Source: Isoetes taiwanensis
Taxonomy: Eukaryota; Streptophyta; Lycopodiopsida; Isoetales; Isoetaceae
Reading direction: 5' to 3'
Length of the DNA: 64,000 nucleotides
Assembly: GCA_021234155.1 (NCBI GenBank)
Contig: JAJEKV010000080.1
Span: 108,182-172,181, forward strand
Positions 41,980-54,449 of this stretch are shown in pieces (the stretch's first letter is position 1; every line of letters starts with the position of its first letter). Below the pieces are notes generated by a model. The model saw only the letters and a list, made by a program, of their open reading frames with translations, was not told where the DNA came from and did no database searches. A program made the translations under genes and the position numbers.

Positions 41980-43093
41980 GAGGCTATTGAGAAGGATGCT
42001 AGCAATTTACCCGCATTACGACAAAGTTATCTTCCTCCTGCCTTCTATGAATAGAAATGTGTCAGTCAAGCATGTATTGGTTACATATTTGTTGAGAGCC
42101 ATCCAACATTTGTAGTCCCCGAATCATACCATCCGGCAGAGGCTTCATGGAATATTTGTGACAAATACAGCCGCAATATTGAAGAGGAATGGGGCAAGGG
42201 GGGGCACCCTTGCCCGATGCCCCTCTTTATATCAAATATTGAGAGGGATCACCTTGGAATAAGATGTAAGCTCGAAAGCAAATCGCAGAAGTTTCATGAC
42301 CCCTTCAGAAAAATATTTCCACAACCCAACTTGAGCATCATTTTATGCGTAAAACTCCATCCGACATCGCCATAAGCTTTGGTAAAGTCTAGCTTTTAGA
42401 TAGGCCACCTTTTGTCTTATTTTTCTAGCCCAATGTAAACCTTCAAATGATGCCGCGACATTGCTCGTGATACTCCTACCTCGTAGAAAGCCGATTGGCT
42501 TGTGAGATGCCTTCAGCTAGAATTGGCTTAATCTTCTCTGCCATAGCCTTAGCTATGATCTTATAGAAAGCGCATAAAAGTGTGATGGGTCTCCAATCGT
42601 TGATTGTGCTTGGCTCCTTACTCTTGGGGACTAAGGAAATACATCCCGTGTTCAATCTTGGGTTTAGATTTTCAGCTTGCATAAAGTCCAGATATGTAGA
42701 GAAGATATCCTTCTTGACCCATTCCCAATTGCTTTGATAGAATTCCTATGGGAATTCCATCCATACCTCCGCATTTATTTTAGCCAGTAGAAAGGTGGCC
42801 TTTTGAAGGTCCTCTATAGAGAGGGGAAGACTTAGTATGTCTTGTTGACTAGAGTCTATTATCGGTGAGACTTTTGAGACCATCAGCTCTTTGAAAGTCT
42901 CTTGAAATGGTAAATTGTGTTCTCCAAAGAAAGCTTTGAAATGGTTATATAAATACCTTACGAGATCTCCTGGAGAATTGAGAATTGACCCATCGTCATG
43001 AGTGATGGATGATAACGTAGAGGATCTCTTCTTTTCTTTAGCTGTCTTGAAGAAGAACTTTGTGCATTTATCAGCTTCTTTTAGCCAGGTCAA
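41980..43093 (-). pseudogene. LINE reverse transcriptase remnants
   Basis: Minus-strand pieces in order are a W-L-K-E-A-D-K-C-T-K-F-F-F leader (43093), TGCISLVPKSKEPSTINDWR followed by P-I-T-L-L (42660-42570), a K-L-D-F-T-K-A-Y-G-D-V-G-W palm strand near 42.38 kb, and A-P-L-A-P-F-L-F-N near 42.2 kb. These match RT motifs 0-4 of non-LTR elements. The metal-binding F/Y-A-D-D box is not readable. The frame changes several times. Confidence 0.7.
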
Positions 43094-43265
43094 TCCTGCT
43101 TTACATCTATTGTCAACTATCTTGACCTCTTCTATTGTCTTTATATGTTCTATTATCCTTTTCTCCTTTTGTGCATTTATCAGCTTCTTTTAGCCAGGTC
43201 AATCCTGCTTTACATCTATTGTCAACTATCTTGACCTCTTCTATTGTCTTTATCCTGCTCTATTA
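43061..43265. repeat. 109-bp tandem duplication inside the LINE
   Basis: A segment starting TGTGCATTTATCAGCTTCTT at 43061 recurs at 43170 almost unchanged. It duplicates part of the sequence between endonuclease and RT, so it arose after or during insertion of this copy. Confidence 0.9.
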
Positions 43266-43589
43266 TCCTTTCTCCTTCGGCCCCATCATTGGGGCCCAAT
43301 GCTCTAAGTGAGAGGAGTTGGCCATAAAGGATATCCAATTCTTTTCCTTTCTTTTTGCACTTTTGCTCTAATTTTTGGCATAGTTTTTTATATTTGATGA
43401 AGTTGTTATCATGGTTTTCCATACGTAACCTGCATTAAAAGCGCTTTATATGCTTTTGCAAGACTCCACAAAATATGGGTCTTTCAAATACCCTCGTATT
43501 TAATTTGAATACTTGTTTTAGAAGTGCTAAACCTGACATTTCTTAGTAGATATCACACGTGATTATGATCTGAGATAGCATTCTTTTAA

Positions 43590-44300
43590 TTGATTGACCT
43601 TTTGAAGATTTGGGAGGATGGAGAAAGCCACGCCATTCATATAGCATCTATCGATCTTGGCGTGATGTCCTCCCCGCTTGACCATCCATTGCACCATGTA
43701 AATCTTTATCTCCGGCCCAGCTCCATGAAGCCCAAATCCTCTACCAATTTACTCCATCGAACTTTCTCAAACCCCTGTACTATTTCCTCTCGACGACCCC
43801 CTTGTCTATCCTCAACCGCCTCCACCATATTAAAATCCCCGCTATGAGCCAAATACTTGACTTCCAAAGCTTTTCAATCTATGTCTCGAGTGGCCCATAA
43901 AGCACCTCTGCCGCAGGGGTTGTTATGGGCATAAATATTCACCAAACCACATATTCTACCTTCATGTTGCATAGGATTATAGCCCACCTACCAAACCCTG
44001 TCACCGTGAATCACATACTTTTATGCCCTTCTTCCAGCGATCAAAGTGCCTCAAGACTAGAGGTATCTTTTTCGCAAATGATGCCCACGATTCTTTACCG
44101 CATTGTGTTGAACAATTCATGTATCTCCCTCGCTTACACTTATGCTCACAGAGGCATATTACGCCTCGATTTATCTCCTTGATTGCGTTTGATAATGCTT
44201 TTCTTGTATTCCCAGGATTTTACTCCCCCGATATTCCAAATTTTAGGATCTTATGATTCATTGGGGAGATGTTTGGAGACCCTTTCTTCCTTTTCATGTT
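43590..44300 (-). pseudogene. LINE apurinic-type endonuclease fragment
   Basis: On the minus strand the sequence reads L-A-H-S-G-D-F-N-M-V-E near 43.84 kb, followed by F-E-K-V-R-W-S-K-L-V-E-D-L-G-F and, after a stop, F-T-W-C-N-G. This is the G-G-D-F-N catalytic strand and the following F-T-W segment of LINE endonucleases (EEP fold). At least one in-frame stop breaks it. Confidence 0.65.
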
Positions 44301-45520
44301 CCCTCGGCCCCATCTGCTTCTATTACGCTTTTCCTTTTTATTTTTTTCCCCTGTTACATTGGGAGGATCTTCGCCCATCCCATTCTCATCCTCCATTGGG
44401 AGGTCTTATACCCTCCCGATTCTGTGTGGTGGGAGGACACTCTCTATAGCTGCCAACTTCTCCACATACTACAATATATCCACATTATAAGAAGTACTTT
44501 CACCTTTTTCGCAATGCCTCCTCCGAGATTCATTATTTCTTTAATGTACAATAGAGAAGGGATTGTTTACCTCGTGAGACAATTTGAGTGTTGAGAGACA
44601 TCGAGGAGGGGACTTGACACTTAGGAGGCCCTCCACTTTTTCGGAAAGCAATATTTCTGGTTCTCCCTTTGCCCGGCCCCTCCCACTTCCCAAGTTTGAC
44701 CTTCTGCTTTTTGACGCAAGCCCCCAACAATTTGTTGTAGAGATGATAGGATCCGGCTCGCGGGTTTTGGTTGGAGATCGCAGGCGTTGTCGGGTGTTAG
44801 GGGTTTCTACTCCCCCACTTGGAGCAAATGGGCAAGATGTTACAGGTTTTTGCTGGGTGGCTCGTTTGGGACCCCGAACTTGTGGGGGGAACATGGGGAT
44901 TATCGTCCTTTCGTGCATGATGCCTTTGAGAGCTCATTTCTTCTTTAGATCTTGCACGTGGGTTCTCTTCAGCCCTTCAATTTTTAGATCCGAAACATTT
45001 TGTATATTTCCCATTTGTTAGTCAACTTCAAGGGAAATTTGAAAGAGCAATTGCCACTCTTAACTATCACCCCTTTGGGTATGCTTCGCCTTTTACGGGT
45101 ATTGCTACACAAATCCTTGGCCCTCGGCTATGGAATGTGAGATATACACGCACCTATTGTGTTAGCAATAACCTTTAAAAACTCGTATCGCTACAAGTGG
45201 AGAGGTAGGTGTTCGATCTCCAACCAAGCATGGGATCTTAATTGGTTGACATTTGATGGGGAGAAGCCGGAGAATAATATTGGTATAAGATGTATTCCCC
45301 ATAAAGGTGTCCGCGAACGCGTGAGCCACCATCTTATCTATTGTGTCTTCGCTATGGAATAAGATGAGGAAGAAGTTGCCACCTAGTGCCTTTAGAGATT
45401 CATGCCGGAGGCAAACCTAACCTTTTTATGTGTTTGGATGTAATTCTAGTTTTAATAAGTCCAGGAACCCTCCTGTAAAGAATCCTATAACTGAGCGTGA
45501 TACCAAATTCTCCACCACTT

Positions 45521-46128
45521 TTACATGCATACCATGGTTCCAACGCTTTCAGTTCCTTTTTTTTCAGGCTGGCCTATATTTAATTTGCCCAGATCTTGGG
45601 CAAAACCTGCTTCTACTGTTTTAAGTGATGCATCTACTCTCAAACTCCTGGCTGTTTCTTTTGGCACACTGTTCTTTATCCATTCTGAGAATCTAGGCTT
45701 GTTGATTCTTGCTATTGTGTCGTTGTTTTTCCAAGCCTCCCTTACGTTATTTCTTTGTACCGCCCCTTGCTGAGTCTGGGTTTGCAATATTGTTATGCTC
45801 TTCTTCAGACGCATCTTTTGTAGTGATGGTGCTTTGTGGAGATAGTAATTTAGCGTCTGTGCTGATGAAATAGATCCCCTTTTGCCCATCTCCCTGGATT
45901 ATGATGAAGTAAATCCCCTTTTGTGAATATCTCTGTGTTTCGTTTTTCTTCCTGTAAGGCTTCTGCCAATATTGCAGATCTGCACTCCTTCTCTGCTAAT
46001 TTATTATTTGATTCCAATGCTTTCTTGACTGCATCAGTTACAACCTCTTCCATGGTTGAGTCTGATATACTAGATTGAATGGATTTTTTCTGCCCGTTCT
46101 CATTCACTCTTGTTGCTACTTCTTTCAT
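45521..46128 (-). pseudogene. LINE ORF1-like frames
   Basis: Two adjacent minus-strand frames (46128-45850 and 45889-45521) overlap at the junction. The first has a helical acidic stretch (MEEVVTDAVKKALESNNKLA). The second has KPRFSEWIKNSVPKETA. Plant LINE ORF1 encodes an RNA-binding Gag-like protein; no zinc knuckle is clear here. The call rests mainly on position upstream of the endonuclease. Confidence 0.4.
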
Positions 46129-46134
46129 GGTTGA

Positions 46135-47620
46135 GTCTGATATTTCTGCATGAGTGGATTGTTTCTGCCCTTGGACACTAAGTTATGTTTTGTGCCTCAT
46201 ACTTCTAAGTTATGACTTTTGTATGATGGTGCTTTACCTTTGACTATTATATTGGATGTGTTTGCAAATGCTTAGAAGGTGGATGTTTGCACCAGTTCAT
46301 TCTATTCACCTGCAACATTTTTTTGAATTGGATGGTATTGGAGAAGCCAAATTTTGATCTTGTTAGGAGTTTTCTCTTTGTCCATCCAAATCTTAATAGA
46401 TCGTCACCTACATCTATGGATTTGCGTTTAGAAAAGGGAGAATGCTTGGACCTTTGATTTTGGATAACTTTGAAAAGAAAAAAAAAGGAATTCTTCCTTA
46501 AGAATCCCACTAATTGCATTGAGTCACATGTTAAGAAGGCACTTGCAAGTCGACAAATGCTATGAAGGTATAGTTCATTTGGGATTTCATTTCGTTCTAG
46601 GTATCCTCAACCACATGGAAAATAAATTATCAGACAGGAAAATAGAATAAAATAGAGTTTTTATCGTCCATGGAGACCAATCGACCTATGGGATAAAAAA
46701 CAAATGGAAAAATGGATCGAAATAAAATTAGTTGTAAAAGAAGAAGAATGGAAAAGTTACCTTGGTCGACTGATCTTGGATTGGCACAAGAACTGTTTCC
46801 TGGTTTGCATGGTGGAGGAAAAACCTTTCTTTCATTGAGCAAAAAACCAAAACCCTGGTTCTACATGCATTCGGCATGTTTCTACATGCATGCGGCCGCT
46901 CATAGTTCCAAAATCTTGTTTGCTAGACCAAAAGATCTAAATGAAAGTCATTCGAGGCATTAGTAATGGTTTTTTTTTTTTTTTAACATTTTTTTATAAC
47001 CCCCGATGGTTGCAATCGTTTAGAAAACGTACGGGTTTTTAAGAAGTACTCTATGGTAAAAAACAGGGTTTTTTAACAACACTGAATACGAACCAATGGC
47101 TTTCAAAATTCTAACATGCTTCAATTTGGCCCAGTAGTGAGGTATTTTTATCAACAAGGTTTTTAACGATATTGCAGTTGTCAACTCTCCCTCTCAAAAT
47201 ACACTCATTTGCCATTTTAAAATTATCAAATCATAAAGCTTTAAGCTCACTGAACTAAAGCTTCAAAAGAACAAAAAAGCAAAACTACAATAAAACAAGT
47301 TCAAATCAACTGGAGGGTGAAAGTATGCTGGTGAGTATCAATAAACGGTGGTTTGAACCCAAAGACCAAAGACTTCTTCATACTATTTTTTTCCACCCTT
47401 CACCAAATGAAGTCTAACCCGCCTATGCCCCGCACTTCACATATGCAATGCTTTCAATCATAACTCGCTAACGCCCACCGTGAACTAATGATCGTGGACC
47501 AAGGATTTTGAATTTGTAATTTGCAACCGTGTTCCCCACCTTTTGCTACTCCGCCAAATAGCCCGCTGGAGAAGAAGCTCGAGAATTTCCGCATTCACTC
47601 TAGTATTCCAAAACTCAAAC
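46135..47620. other. No gene seen
   Basis: Low-complexity A/T sequence including a T run near 46966-46984. No frame has family signal. It separates the LINE from the locus beginning at 47626. Confidence 0.45.
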
Positions 47621-47625
47621 GCACT

Positions 47626-47955
47626 ATGGTGAAGAAGGTTGTTAACTGCGCCCGGCTCAGCCAGCAATTCCAATGGATGCCATCGCTATGGTAAGCAAAA
47701 TGCACCGCCAATTTTGATGGCTTCGATGCCCTGCTAATTTGTTTTTTCTTGATTTCTTTCAGCCCGTATGAACGTGTCCCTAAGACCGGACCTGGTGATT
47801 GCCGAACTGAGGAGGACTTCCATACTTATGCGGGTCTATCAAACGAGGGTGTGCATCCCTCACTCATTTCAATGGATGTGATATCCGCGCAGCCAGAGTA
47901 TAATGAGGTCCGGGACACCAATGGTGTCATTCCCAACAAGACATCCATCGACAAA
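47626..47955 (+). CDS. First two exons of the second HAD locus, unrecognised
   Basis: Exon 1 is 47626-47690: an ATG, then VKKVVNCARLSQQFQWMPSL, ending at GTAAGC. Exon 2 is 47763-47955, after TTGATTTCTTTCAG, and ends at GACAAA|GTAAGA. Phases fit, with the split codon TG|C. Exon 2 reads PYERVPKTGPGDCRTEEDFH, then TYAGLSNEGVHPSLISMDVI and NKTSIDK. No family recognised. The clean junction and donor sites argue that this was a real gene start. The rest of the locus downstream is damaged, and a FCP1-like domain ends it near 51.0 kb. Confidence 0.5.
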
Positions 47956-48749
47956 GTAAGACCAGAAAGCATGAAGAAGCTCTAATTGAGTTTGTTGAGC
48001 AAGATATACCCGTAAGGGTTGAAGAATAGAGAAGTAAGGAAGACGGTTTCTTTTTATTTACATTCAACAACTGCCAGAGGCCAAGCAGATCCCCGAAAAT
48101 TTCAAGGTCAATTGGGCAAGAAGCAGCAGCAAAAAGCGTGAGCCTATTCGAAAGCAAGGTCAAGAGTGAACCGGCACCGGCCGCCCTTCGCGGAACACAA
48201 AGCAGAGCCAAGCAAATCACAAAGCATAACAAAGACTGAAAGCATAGCGTAGCAATAGCCTCGGCAGTAATCTGGCCAGAAAATTAGAAGGGAGGTTGTC
48301 ATTCAGAATACCGCAATGTGTCCAAAGAAGCATTCGCGACTTATGGAAAAATATTTCCCGTCCGAAAGCATGATCCAAGATATGCAGAAGCCCAAAAAAT
48401 GCGGCAGAATGACCTAGTGTCAAAGAAGGAACAGCCGCACAATCTCGTGCAAAGGGAAGCTTCTTCTACCGCAGAGGGGAAGTTGAAGACCATAAAGGAT
48501 AATATGCACGCCTTCAAGCACCGCCAGATCCTAATGCAGTGTCTCGGGAGATTCTTTCTTTGAGAGGGAGAAAGATATGGCGTAATATATGTCAAGTCCC
48601 TACTTGAAATGGGGGTGGGCCAATAGATCAAACCCGGTAGAAAAGGTGGCTGCACTAATCGGCCGAGATTGCCAACAATGAGTCCCTCCTTGCAAAAAGC
48701 CCAAGAAGACGACTTCTGCATCGTCACCAGCCGAGGGAGATGACCAAGA

Positions 48750-49641
48750 GAAATGATCACCGTCAACATCACTCCAATACCATTCCGATTGCCAATTGGA
48801 GATGAGGAAAGATGCTCCACCGCGGGTCTTGCATTCCGTGATGATTACACCCTCACCGATGGATGAAATGTGGACATCATTATCAATGCTAGCCGCACCA
48901 GTTTGCTCATGGAAAAAGGATGCTGCCTCGAGTGCACAGAGACCATTCCTACAGGGTTAGTGCAGGAAATAGGTAAGCTTAATACAGTAAAGCAGGAAGT
49001 GTTGCATGCTGGAACATCTCACAAAACCGAGAAGAAGATAATTGATGTTGATGAGCATGTAGCCACAACTCCTGATAGCAGCAGGAAAAGGAAACAGGTC
49101 AACACACCAAAAAGTAAAAGGACCCCAGGATCAGCCAAGCACAAGTCCACAAGGGTTCACACTCCACAGCCAAGACATGGGAAAAAAGGTACATGCCTGT
49201 TTTCAGGCTCTGATTTTGAATTGGCAGCATTAGAAGGTGCTGTAGACATTGACAAAGAACTACCGTGAGCCTTTCAAAGACATTGCTAAAGACTGGCAAA
49301 GATAGTGCCGAGACACCAAAGCATGCGTAATCAAGGGAGATTCAAGTAGTAATCGATGGTGCCAACAATTATATTATAGTTCCAAATTTGCAGTGCCTCT
49401 ACAAAGGCCTCCTCTAACACCCGGCAAGGCAGTGGAAGGAAAACGGCGACGCAAGATGTCGGCAAATCGATCTCGCATCGTTAAAGGTGTGAGCAGGTTG
49501 ACACGGTCAAGGGCCAGGAAGGTTGTGGAAGAAGAAAGTGAGGGTGAGTCAGAAAATGACCTTGATGAGAAGTATCATTTGGAAAAAAAAAACAAGGCTA
49601 ATGTAATTTTGCCTTATGTATTTCAGGCCCACAAACCTTGA
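48750..49641 (+). pseudogene. Middle of the second HAD locus, basic nuclear-type linker
   Basis: From about 48760 the frame reads V-N-I-T-P-I-P-F-R-L-P-I-G-D-E-E, then DDYTLTDG, a TGA stop at 48864-48866, and NVDIIINASRTSLLMEKGCC. The following part is lysine/arginine-rich (DSSRKRKQVNTPKSKRTPGS). A frame from 49393 adds GKRRRKMSANRSRIVKGVSR and an acidic E-E-E-S-E-G-E-S-E-N-D-L-D run. This looks like a disordered linker with nuclear localisation signals. The 48.0-48.75 kb stretch is frame-broken. Assignment to one gene with the HAD domain rests on strand and order. Confidence 0.4.
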
Positions 49642-50274
49642 TTTTGCAAGCCCCTAAACCATCGCCAAAAAGGTTTTTGTTCAAACAATTAATATATTTG
49701 ATCCCTCGTTTTATTCCACCTTTAATGTGCAAATTTTGGTTTGGATTATTCATTCAACTTAGGCTTCAGAAAAACTTGTTCAAAAAAAAAGAAGGCAGCC
49801 AATGGTTATACTTAGTGAACTCGATGAAGAAGACAATGCAGATAAAGAAGTGCCAAAGACAAACTCTAACATACAAAAGATGCCTGTTATCCCCGCTACA
49901 TTTCGTAATGTGTATTCTACAAATTTCCGCTTGTTAATTGGAGCTCATCCTTGCATGCAGGAGAACAAGACAGTCGCGGAATGAAGAAACCGAGGACAAA
50001 GGCTTTGCAAGGGTTACCGATAGCCGTGAAACACCCATACATTAAAGGGAGATACTAATAAGGATGTATCCGACTATGGCTATCAGGACTCTCCATCATC
50101 CGGGTAGCAAAGATAAAGCGAGTCCAAAGAAGTCGGCGAAAGAATGTCCAAAGATCTCCCGATAGCACTTCCGGAAAGCAGAGTCCACCACACATTGCAA
50201 AGACGCATAAGCACGAATGCAAAGACACATCGACAAATGGTTGAAAACGCGTTGAGGGGATGGACACTGCATCG

Positions 50275-50982
50275 AAGTGCATGGTGCTTGACATAAATGG
50301 TGTACTAGCAATGCATAACAAAGAGGAGAATGAATGGGAAAATCTTGCCTCCACCACAAACGAAGCATGTTGTAAAAGAAATTGCAAGTAAGTACCCTCG
50401 CTTTGCACTGGTGGTATCATGAGTTTGTGGAGGGCACCGCAGAGGTTTGATATTGTGATTTGGAGTGCTTTCTACTTGAATACAAAAGATATGGTGGATG
50501 CATTGTTCCCCGATTTGCGCAGACCATTCTTGAAGGTATATGGTCAAGAACATTGCTATGCATGCGAAAGCATCCAACCAAAGAAAGAAAAAGCAACTTT
50601 TTTCAAGGAGTTGAACGCTGTACTTGAGGATTTTCCTCAATATCATGGTATGATTTTTTTGGTTGATGACAACCTACACAAAGGGTTTCTAAACCCCGCA
50701 CACACAACCGCTCTGTTATGCCTTTCAAGGGCAAGAAGAGGACAACTTTTTAAGTTTGTGTGTCCAAATTTTGAATACTTGTCTTTCATACAAGACAGAA
50801 ACGATCTCACAAATTGACATCTCGATGCATGGTTGGACAAGGAGAGACAGGTCTTTGATTATGCCTCAACAACTATCTTGTCTCTCGCCTACTATATCCT
50901 CAATGCTCCATTAGAAGTACAAAGGTACCGGGTGGGCACCCTTCCCGCAAGGAGCATGACTCAAGACTTCGATGACTCATGA
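50275..50982 (+). pseudogene. FCP1/NIF-like HAD domain, copy 3
   Basis: Motif I is M-V-L-D-I-N-G-V-L (50281-50307), again with asparagine for the second acid. The frame breaks after it near 50390. From 50419 the domain continues as FDIVIWSAFYLNTKDMVDAL, where copy 1 has lost the tryptophan codon; then C-Y-A-C-E-S and motif IV, MIFLVDDNLHKGFLNPA. A TGA at 50815-50817 interrupts a frame that stays coherent to a stop at 50982 (HLDAWLDKERQVFDYASTTI). Copies 1 and 2 resemble each other more than this one. It would be nuclear if joined to the basic linker upstream. Phosphatase activity is doubtful. Confidence 0.65.
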
Positions 50983-50989
50983 AGTAACC

Positions 50990-51510
50990 ATTGTACACTA
51001 CTTTTTGTAATATATATGTATGATTACTTTGTCTTATCTTGAGTATTGAGTGATCTTGAGTGATGTCTCTAATCTTGAGTGTACAATTTTCTCGTAATAT
51101 ATATCAAGCTTACTCTCCAATACTACAAGCATTGTTTCCAATACTAAAATACTCCAATACGAAAGCCCAATACTACAAACATTGTCTCACAAGCATTGTC
51201 TCCAATACAATGATCAAAATTTGAGACAAGTACACAAGTAAGTACCGCACTGCTACAATGATAAAACAACTAGGTCAAAGCATATTCAACCTTCATATGG
51301 GTGACCATCAAGGATCATCCGGTGAGTAGCCTGCTCAAGGGAAAATCGTTGGTGCTGTGAATCTGATTCATCTCAAACTTGATAGCCGATAATGATGATG
51401 ATCAGACCGAAAGTCGCCTTTGTCTTCAAGTAGCTCCTAACTACCATCCGGGCTGGACAAAGATAGTACAAACCAGCCAACACATGTTCATCCACATTGA
51501 AGGTTCGATT
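50990..51510. other. Short intergenic stretch
   Basis: AT-rich, with repeated ACTACAARCATTGTCTC and CCAATAC words near 51120-51210. No gene seen. Confidence 0.4.
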
Positions 51511-51512
51511 CC

Positions 51513-54272
51513 TCAAAGAATCCTTGACAATTTCACAAGGATATGCCCTGGCTTAACACATTTGACCACATAGAAATCAGATTCTCCCCGATTTCCTCCT
51601 ACAACAAAGAAAGTTATCACCTTCTCCCACGCTTCCACTAAGCCATTCTCCATCACCTTCAAAAATGCCTCATCGATTTGCCTTTCAAGCATCTTCCACC
51701 AAAGAGACTTATCCCGCTTTAGTGTAACATATTTCCAATTCTTCAACCCGTGCTTGTTCAAACAAGATGACCGGGCTTCTTTCAAACAAGCTATCACGTA
51801 AACAACTTAAACCTCTATGAGCCACCCTTGTGCTTTTGATTTGGCCAATATGTCCTGATGTCGTATTTGCTTGGTTTTTCCACCTCGCACGTACCCGCGG
51901 GTCTGTCCTATCAACATCATCCTTTTCCATTATCCGGCACCGCGAAGGAGACAACAAGTATTGCAGCTTTCGTGACAAAGATAATACAACACTACTCATC
52001 ACGTTAATATAGCTTCACGACAAAGACTTAAAGCAGATGAAAGCACTATTCAAAGACATTACAAAGCTTTACAAAAGCCCTACTCAACGTAATACGCCAG
52101 ATGAAAGCATAATACCTTTTGATGTCCCCCGTTGTTGGCACCTTCATTCCAACGAAGGCGTGACCATTGTGCATCAAGAAGACCCCTAAATCTCACCCCA
52201 TCATACTTGAGTCGCTTTCTAGTGAATGCCCCTTTAAGGATCCGCCTCTTGCCCATCGCGGTTCCCCTTACCATGGCTGTCCTAAAGAAATTTCATACTA
52301 TTTCCTTCCCTAGCTCATGGTGATATCTTGGTAGGAAATAGAATGGCCGGCAGCATTTGAATTGGCTAGAACAACCATCCGACCAAACTATATGCCCGAG
52401 AAATCTACACCATTTGATACAAGCCATGAATTGTGCTTTCTAAGACAAGTAAATGCGACAAAAAAAGAGTGTCATGAAGCTTGTCATCACTCAAGTAAAA
52501 AAATGGGTTTCCTTCAATAGCTTTCTCTGATCCTTAATCGATGTCCATCCTATAACGGATGTGGACGCAGAATTGTTATCTCCGTCATTGTGCCAATGTT
52601 GGCTTTGAACCTCCCTTTGTATTTTTATGTCGTAATTCTCTGCAAAATCAATTACGTAAAACAATGGTGCTATCTTGATATTGTCCAGCAACTCCCCGAA
52701 TTGCATGGCCTCGCCATCTAGCCCTCAGAATTGTGTGGCACCTTTAATATCTTCAATGTGGAACACGATATGAAATGAAATCCTTCATCGCCGCTCTTCT
52801 TGTAAGACAATCTAAGGATTGGCTTTGGTCCTTCCCTTGCCATTTGAGGTCTCGCCTTTTGCCGCGAAATTCTTCCGTGATCAGGTCCCACCGCCTTTTT
52901 TTGGATTTCTACTTTTGTTTCCTTCTTCTCAACTTCGCCGCAGCTTTCGTGCTGTGTCCCAAGAGGCTACCTTGGATTTCTTTACTTTTGTTTCCCTTCT
53001 TTTCAACTTGTGCCGCAGCCTTTCAGCCGTGGTCCCACCAGCTACCTTTGATTTCTTACTTTTGTTTCCTTCTTGGTGGTGGCATTGGTTTTTTTTTTCT
53101 CACAAGCACTGCACCACCTTGGCAAACACACCGCGAACTCCACCAGCCTTCTTCTTGTCTCCACCTGAATCTGTAACAAGGTCTCAGAGCATAAAAACGT
53201 AAGATTAGCGCAAGTTGAAAGCACAAAAGTAGTATTCAATTTGATGACAAGACATATCAAAGATGTTTCAACATGCAATAAAGAGAGTATTACCTTTTCA
53301 AACGTCTTCCATTCAAGCAAGAACTCATGATTCTCTTTTTCTTTGACATATAGGAAGAGTTTTATGTTGACACTTCTAACATGTCCGTGATCAAGGGCCA
53401 TGTTTATGCCATTCTTCACCCCTCGCTTGTTGCAAACCACGCCTCCGTGAGCTCGGCCGGGTTGAGTCATAATGATGTTGGTCGGGCCGTGACACTTCTC
53501 ACCGTGTCCACAGACCAAGCAGTGCACTTGCACTCTTCACCATGAAATCCGGCCACTGACCTTAATGCATTCAGGCTACCCGCATACTCCAACTTCATAT
53601 GGTATATGCAACAATGTGTTTCCCTTTTTCGATACTTTCTTTACATAAATAGGCTTCAACTTCTCGAAAAGCCTTTAAGCAAAAACAGGTGTTCGTGATG
53701 TGCCTTTTGTATTGTTGAAATAGTCAAATTAATGGTGGCCGGTTGGTTAAAAATATTTATGCAATAATAGCAAAAAAGATTTGTATGGAAACTTATACCG
53801 TGGTGACTCCATAAGGTGCAAGGGATAAGAAATTCGAAGCCCGGACTCCAATAGTGTTCACAACATCTTTTCTTGCAAGGAGAGACTCGCTATTTTGTTT
53901 CCGCACTCGCTATGCTTTTGCTTGCAAATAGGGTGAGAGAATCGCGACCTCAACCTCCTTTGGAAGCTAGACCACTGACCATTTCCAAGGATCTGCCTCG
54001 ATTTTTTAATGCAATAGCTTGCAATTGTTGACCTCATGCAACCTATCATAAGAAATATTGCACATTAATCAATGAACATATCCCAACCAAAGATCACTCG
54101 CCAGATACAAGCACTTAAAAGCATGAAGAAGCAATGCATGAAAGCAAGAATTAGATGTACCTAACAGCCCCGCCATAGTGGAATTGCATCTCGATTTTGT
54201 GGAAGAAGCCATCACCGTGTCAAGGTTCCGCTCTCCAAATATCATGGTTCCTTTGCCCTTTGTGGTTTCCAT
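51513..54272 (-). CDS. Unrecognised multi-exon locus, minus strand, probably broken
   Basis: Coding-like pieces with splice-like edges run right to left. The first is 54272-54161 (METTKGKGTMIFGERNLDTV..., donor TTAG|GTACATC). The second is near 54042-53799 (acceptor TTATGATAG, donor CACG|GTATAAG). A third around 53530-53296 has HCLVCGHGEKCHGPTNIIMT, then K-N-G-I-N-M-A-L-D-H-G-H-V and F-L-L-E-W-K-T-F-E-K before GTAATACTC. The last is near 51797-51513, with LWWKMLERQIDEAFLKVMEN and DFYVVKCVKPGH. The C-x-x-C-x-H cluster in the third could bind zinc. I recognise no family. Exon edges between 52.0 and 53.0 kb are unclear, and the second piece reads coherently in more than one frame. Confidence 0.35.
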
Positions 54273-54449
54273 TGTCCTAGTTTAAGTTGTTGAGCAAAGA
54301 ACTCCGCTTTGCCTTCCTTTTTTTAGATTTGGCAAAATTCCGTGTTCGAGATTTCCATTTCGTGGTGATGAACCACCCTTCTTCATCACATCGGGCCTTG
54401 AGTTCGTGAATGCTTTTTGGTGAGCTTGTTGAAGTAATCAACTACAAGC

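Larger units (their letters stand above)
40251..46130 (-). mobile_element. LINE (non-LTR) retrotransposon, nearly complete but decayed
   Basis: The minus-strand order is ORF1-like frames (46.1-45.5 kb), an endonuclease with G-D-F-N (near 43.84 kb), reverse transcriptase (43.1-42.0 kb), a C-terminal region (41.3-41.0 kb), and a 25-base poly-T on the plus strand at 40251-40275, which is the element's 3' poly-A tail. This is the layout of plant L1-type LINEs. Many stops and frame shifts occur. The 5' boundary is estimated from the last ORF1-like frame, and no target duplication was found. Confidence 0.8.

Noticed and set aside
24299-50817. TGA read as tryptophan or selenocysteine (three in-frame TGA in HAD-type loci)
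   Set aside because: The nuclease gene uses standard code, other stop types also interrupt the same loci, and no SECIS-like element was seen. Pseudogene decay is simpler.
51500-51525. tRNA-like GGTTCGATTCC box
   Set aside because: No acceptor stem or D-arm in the preceding 70 bases.
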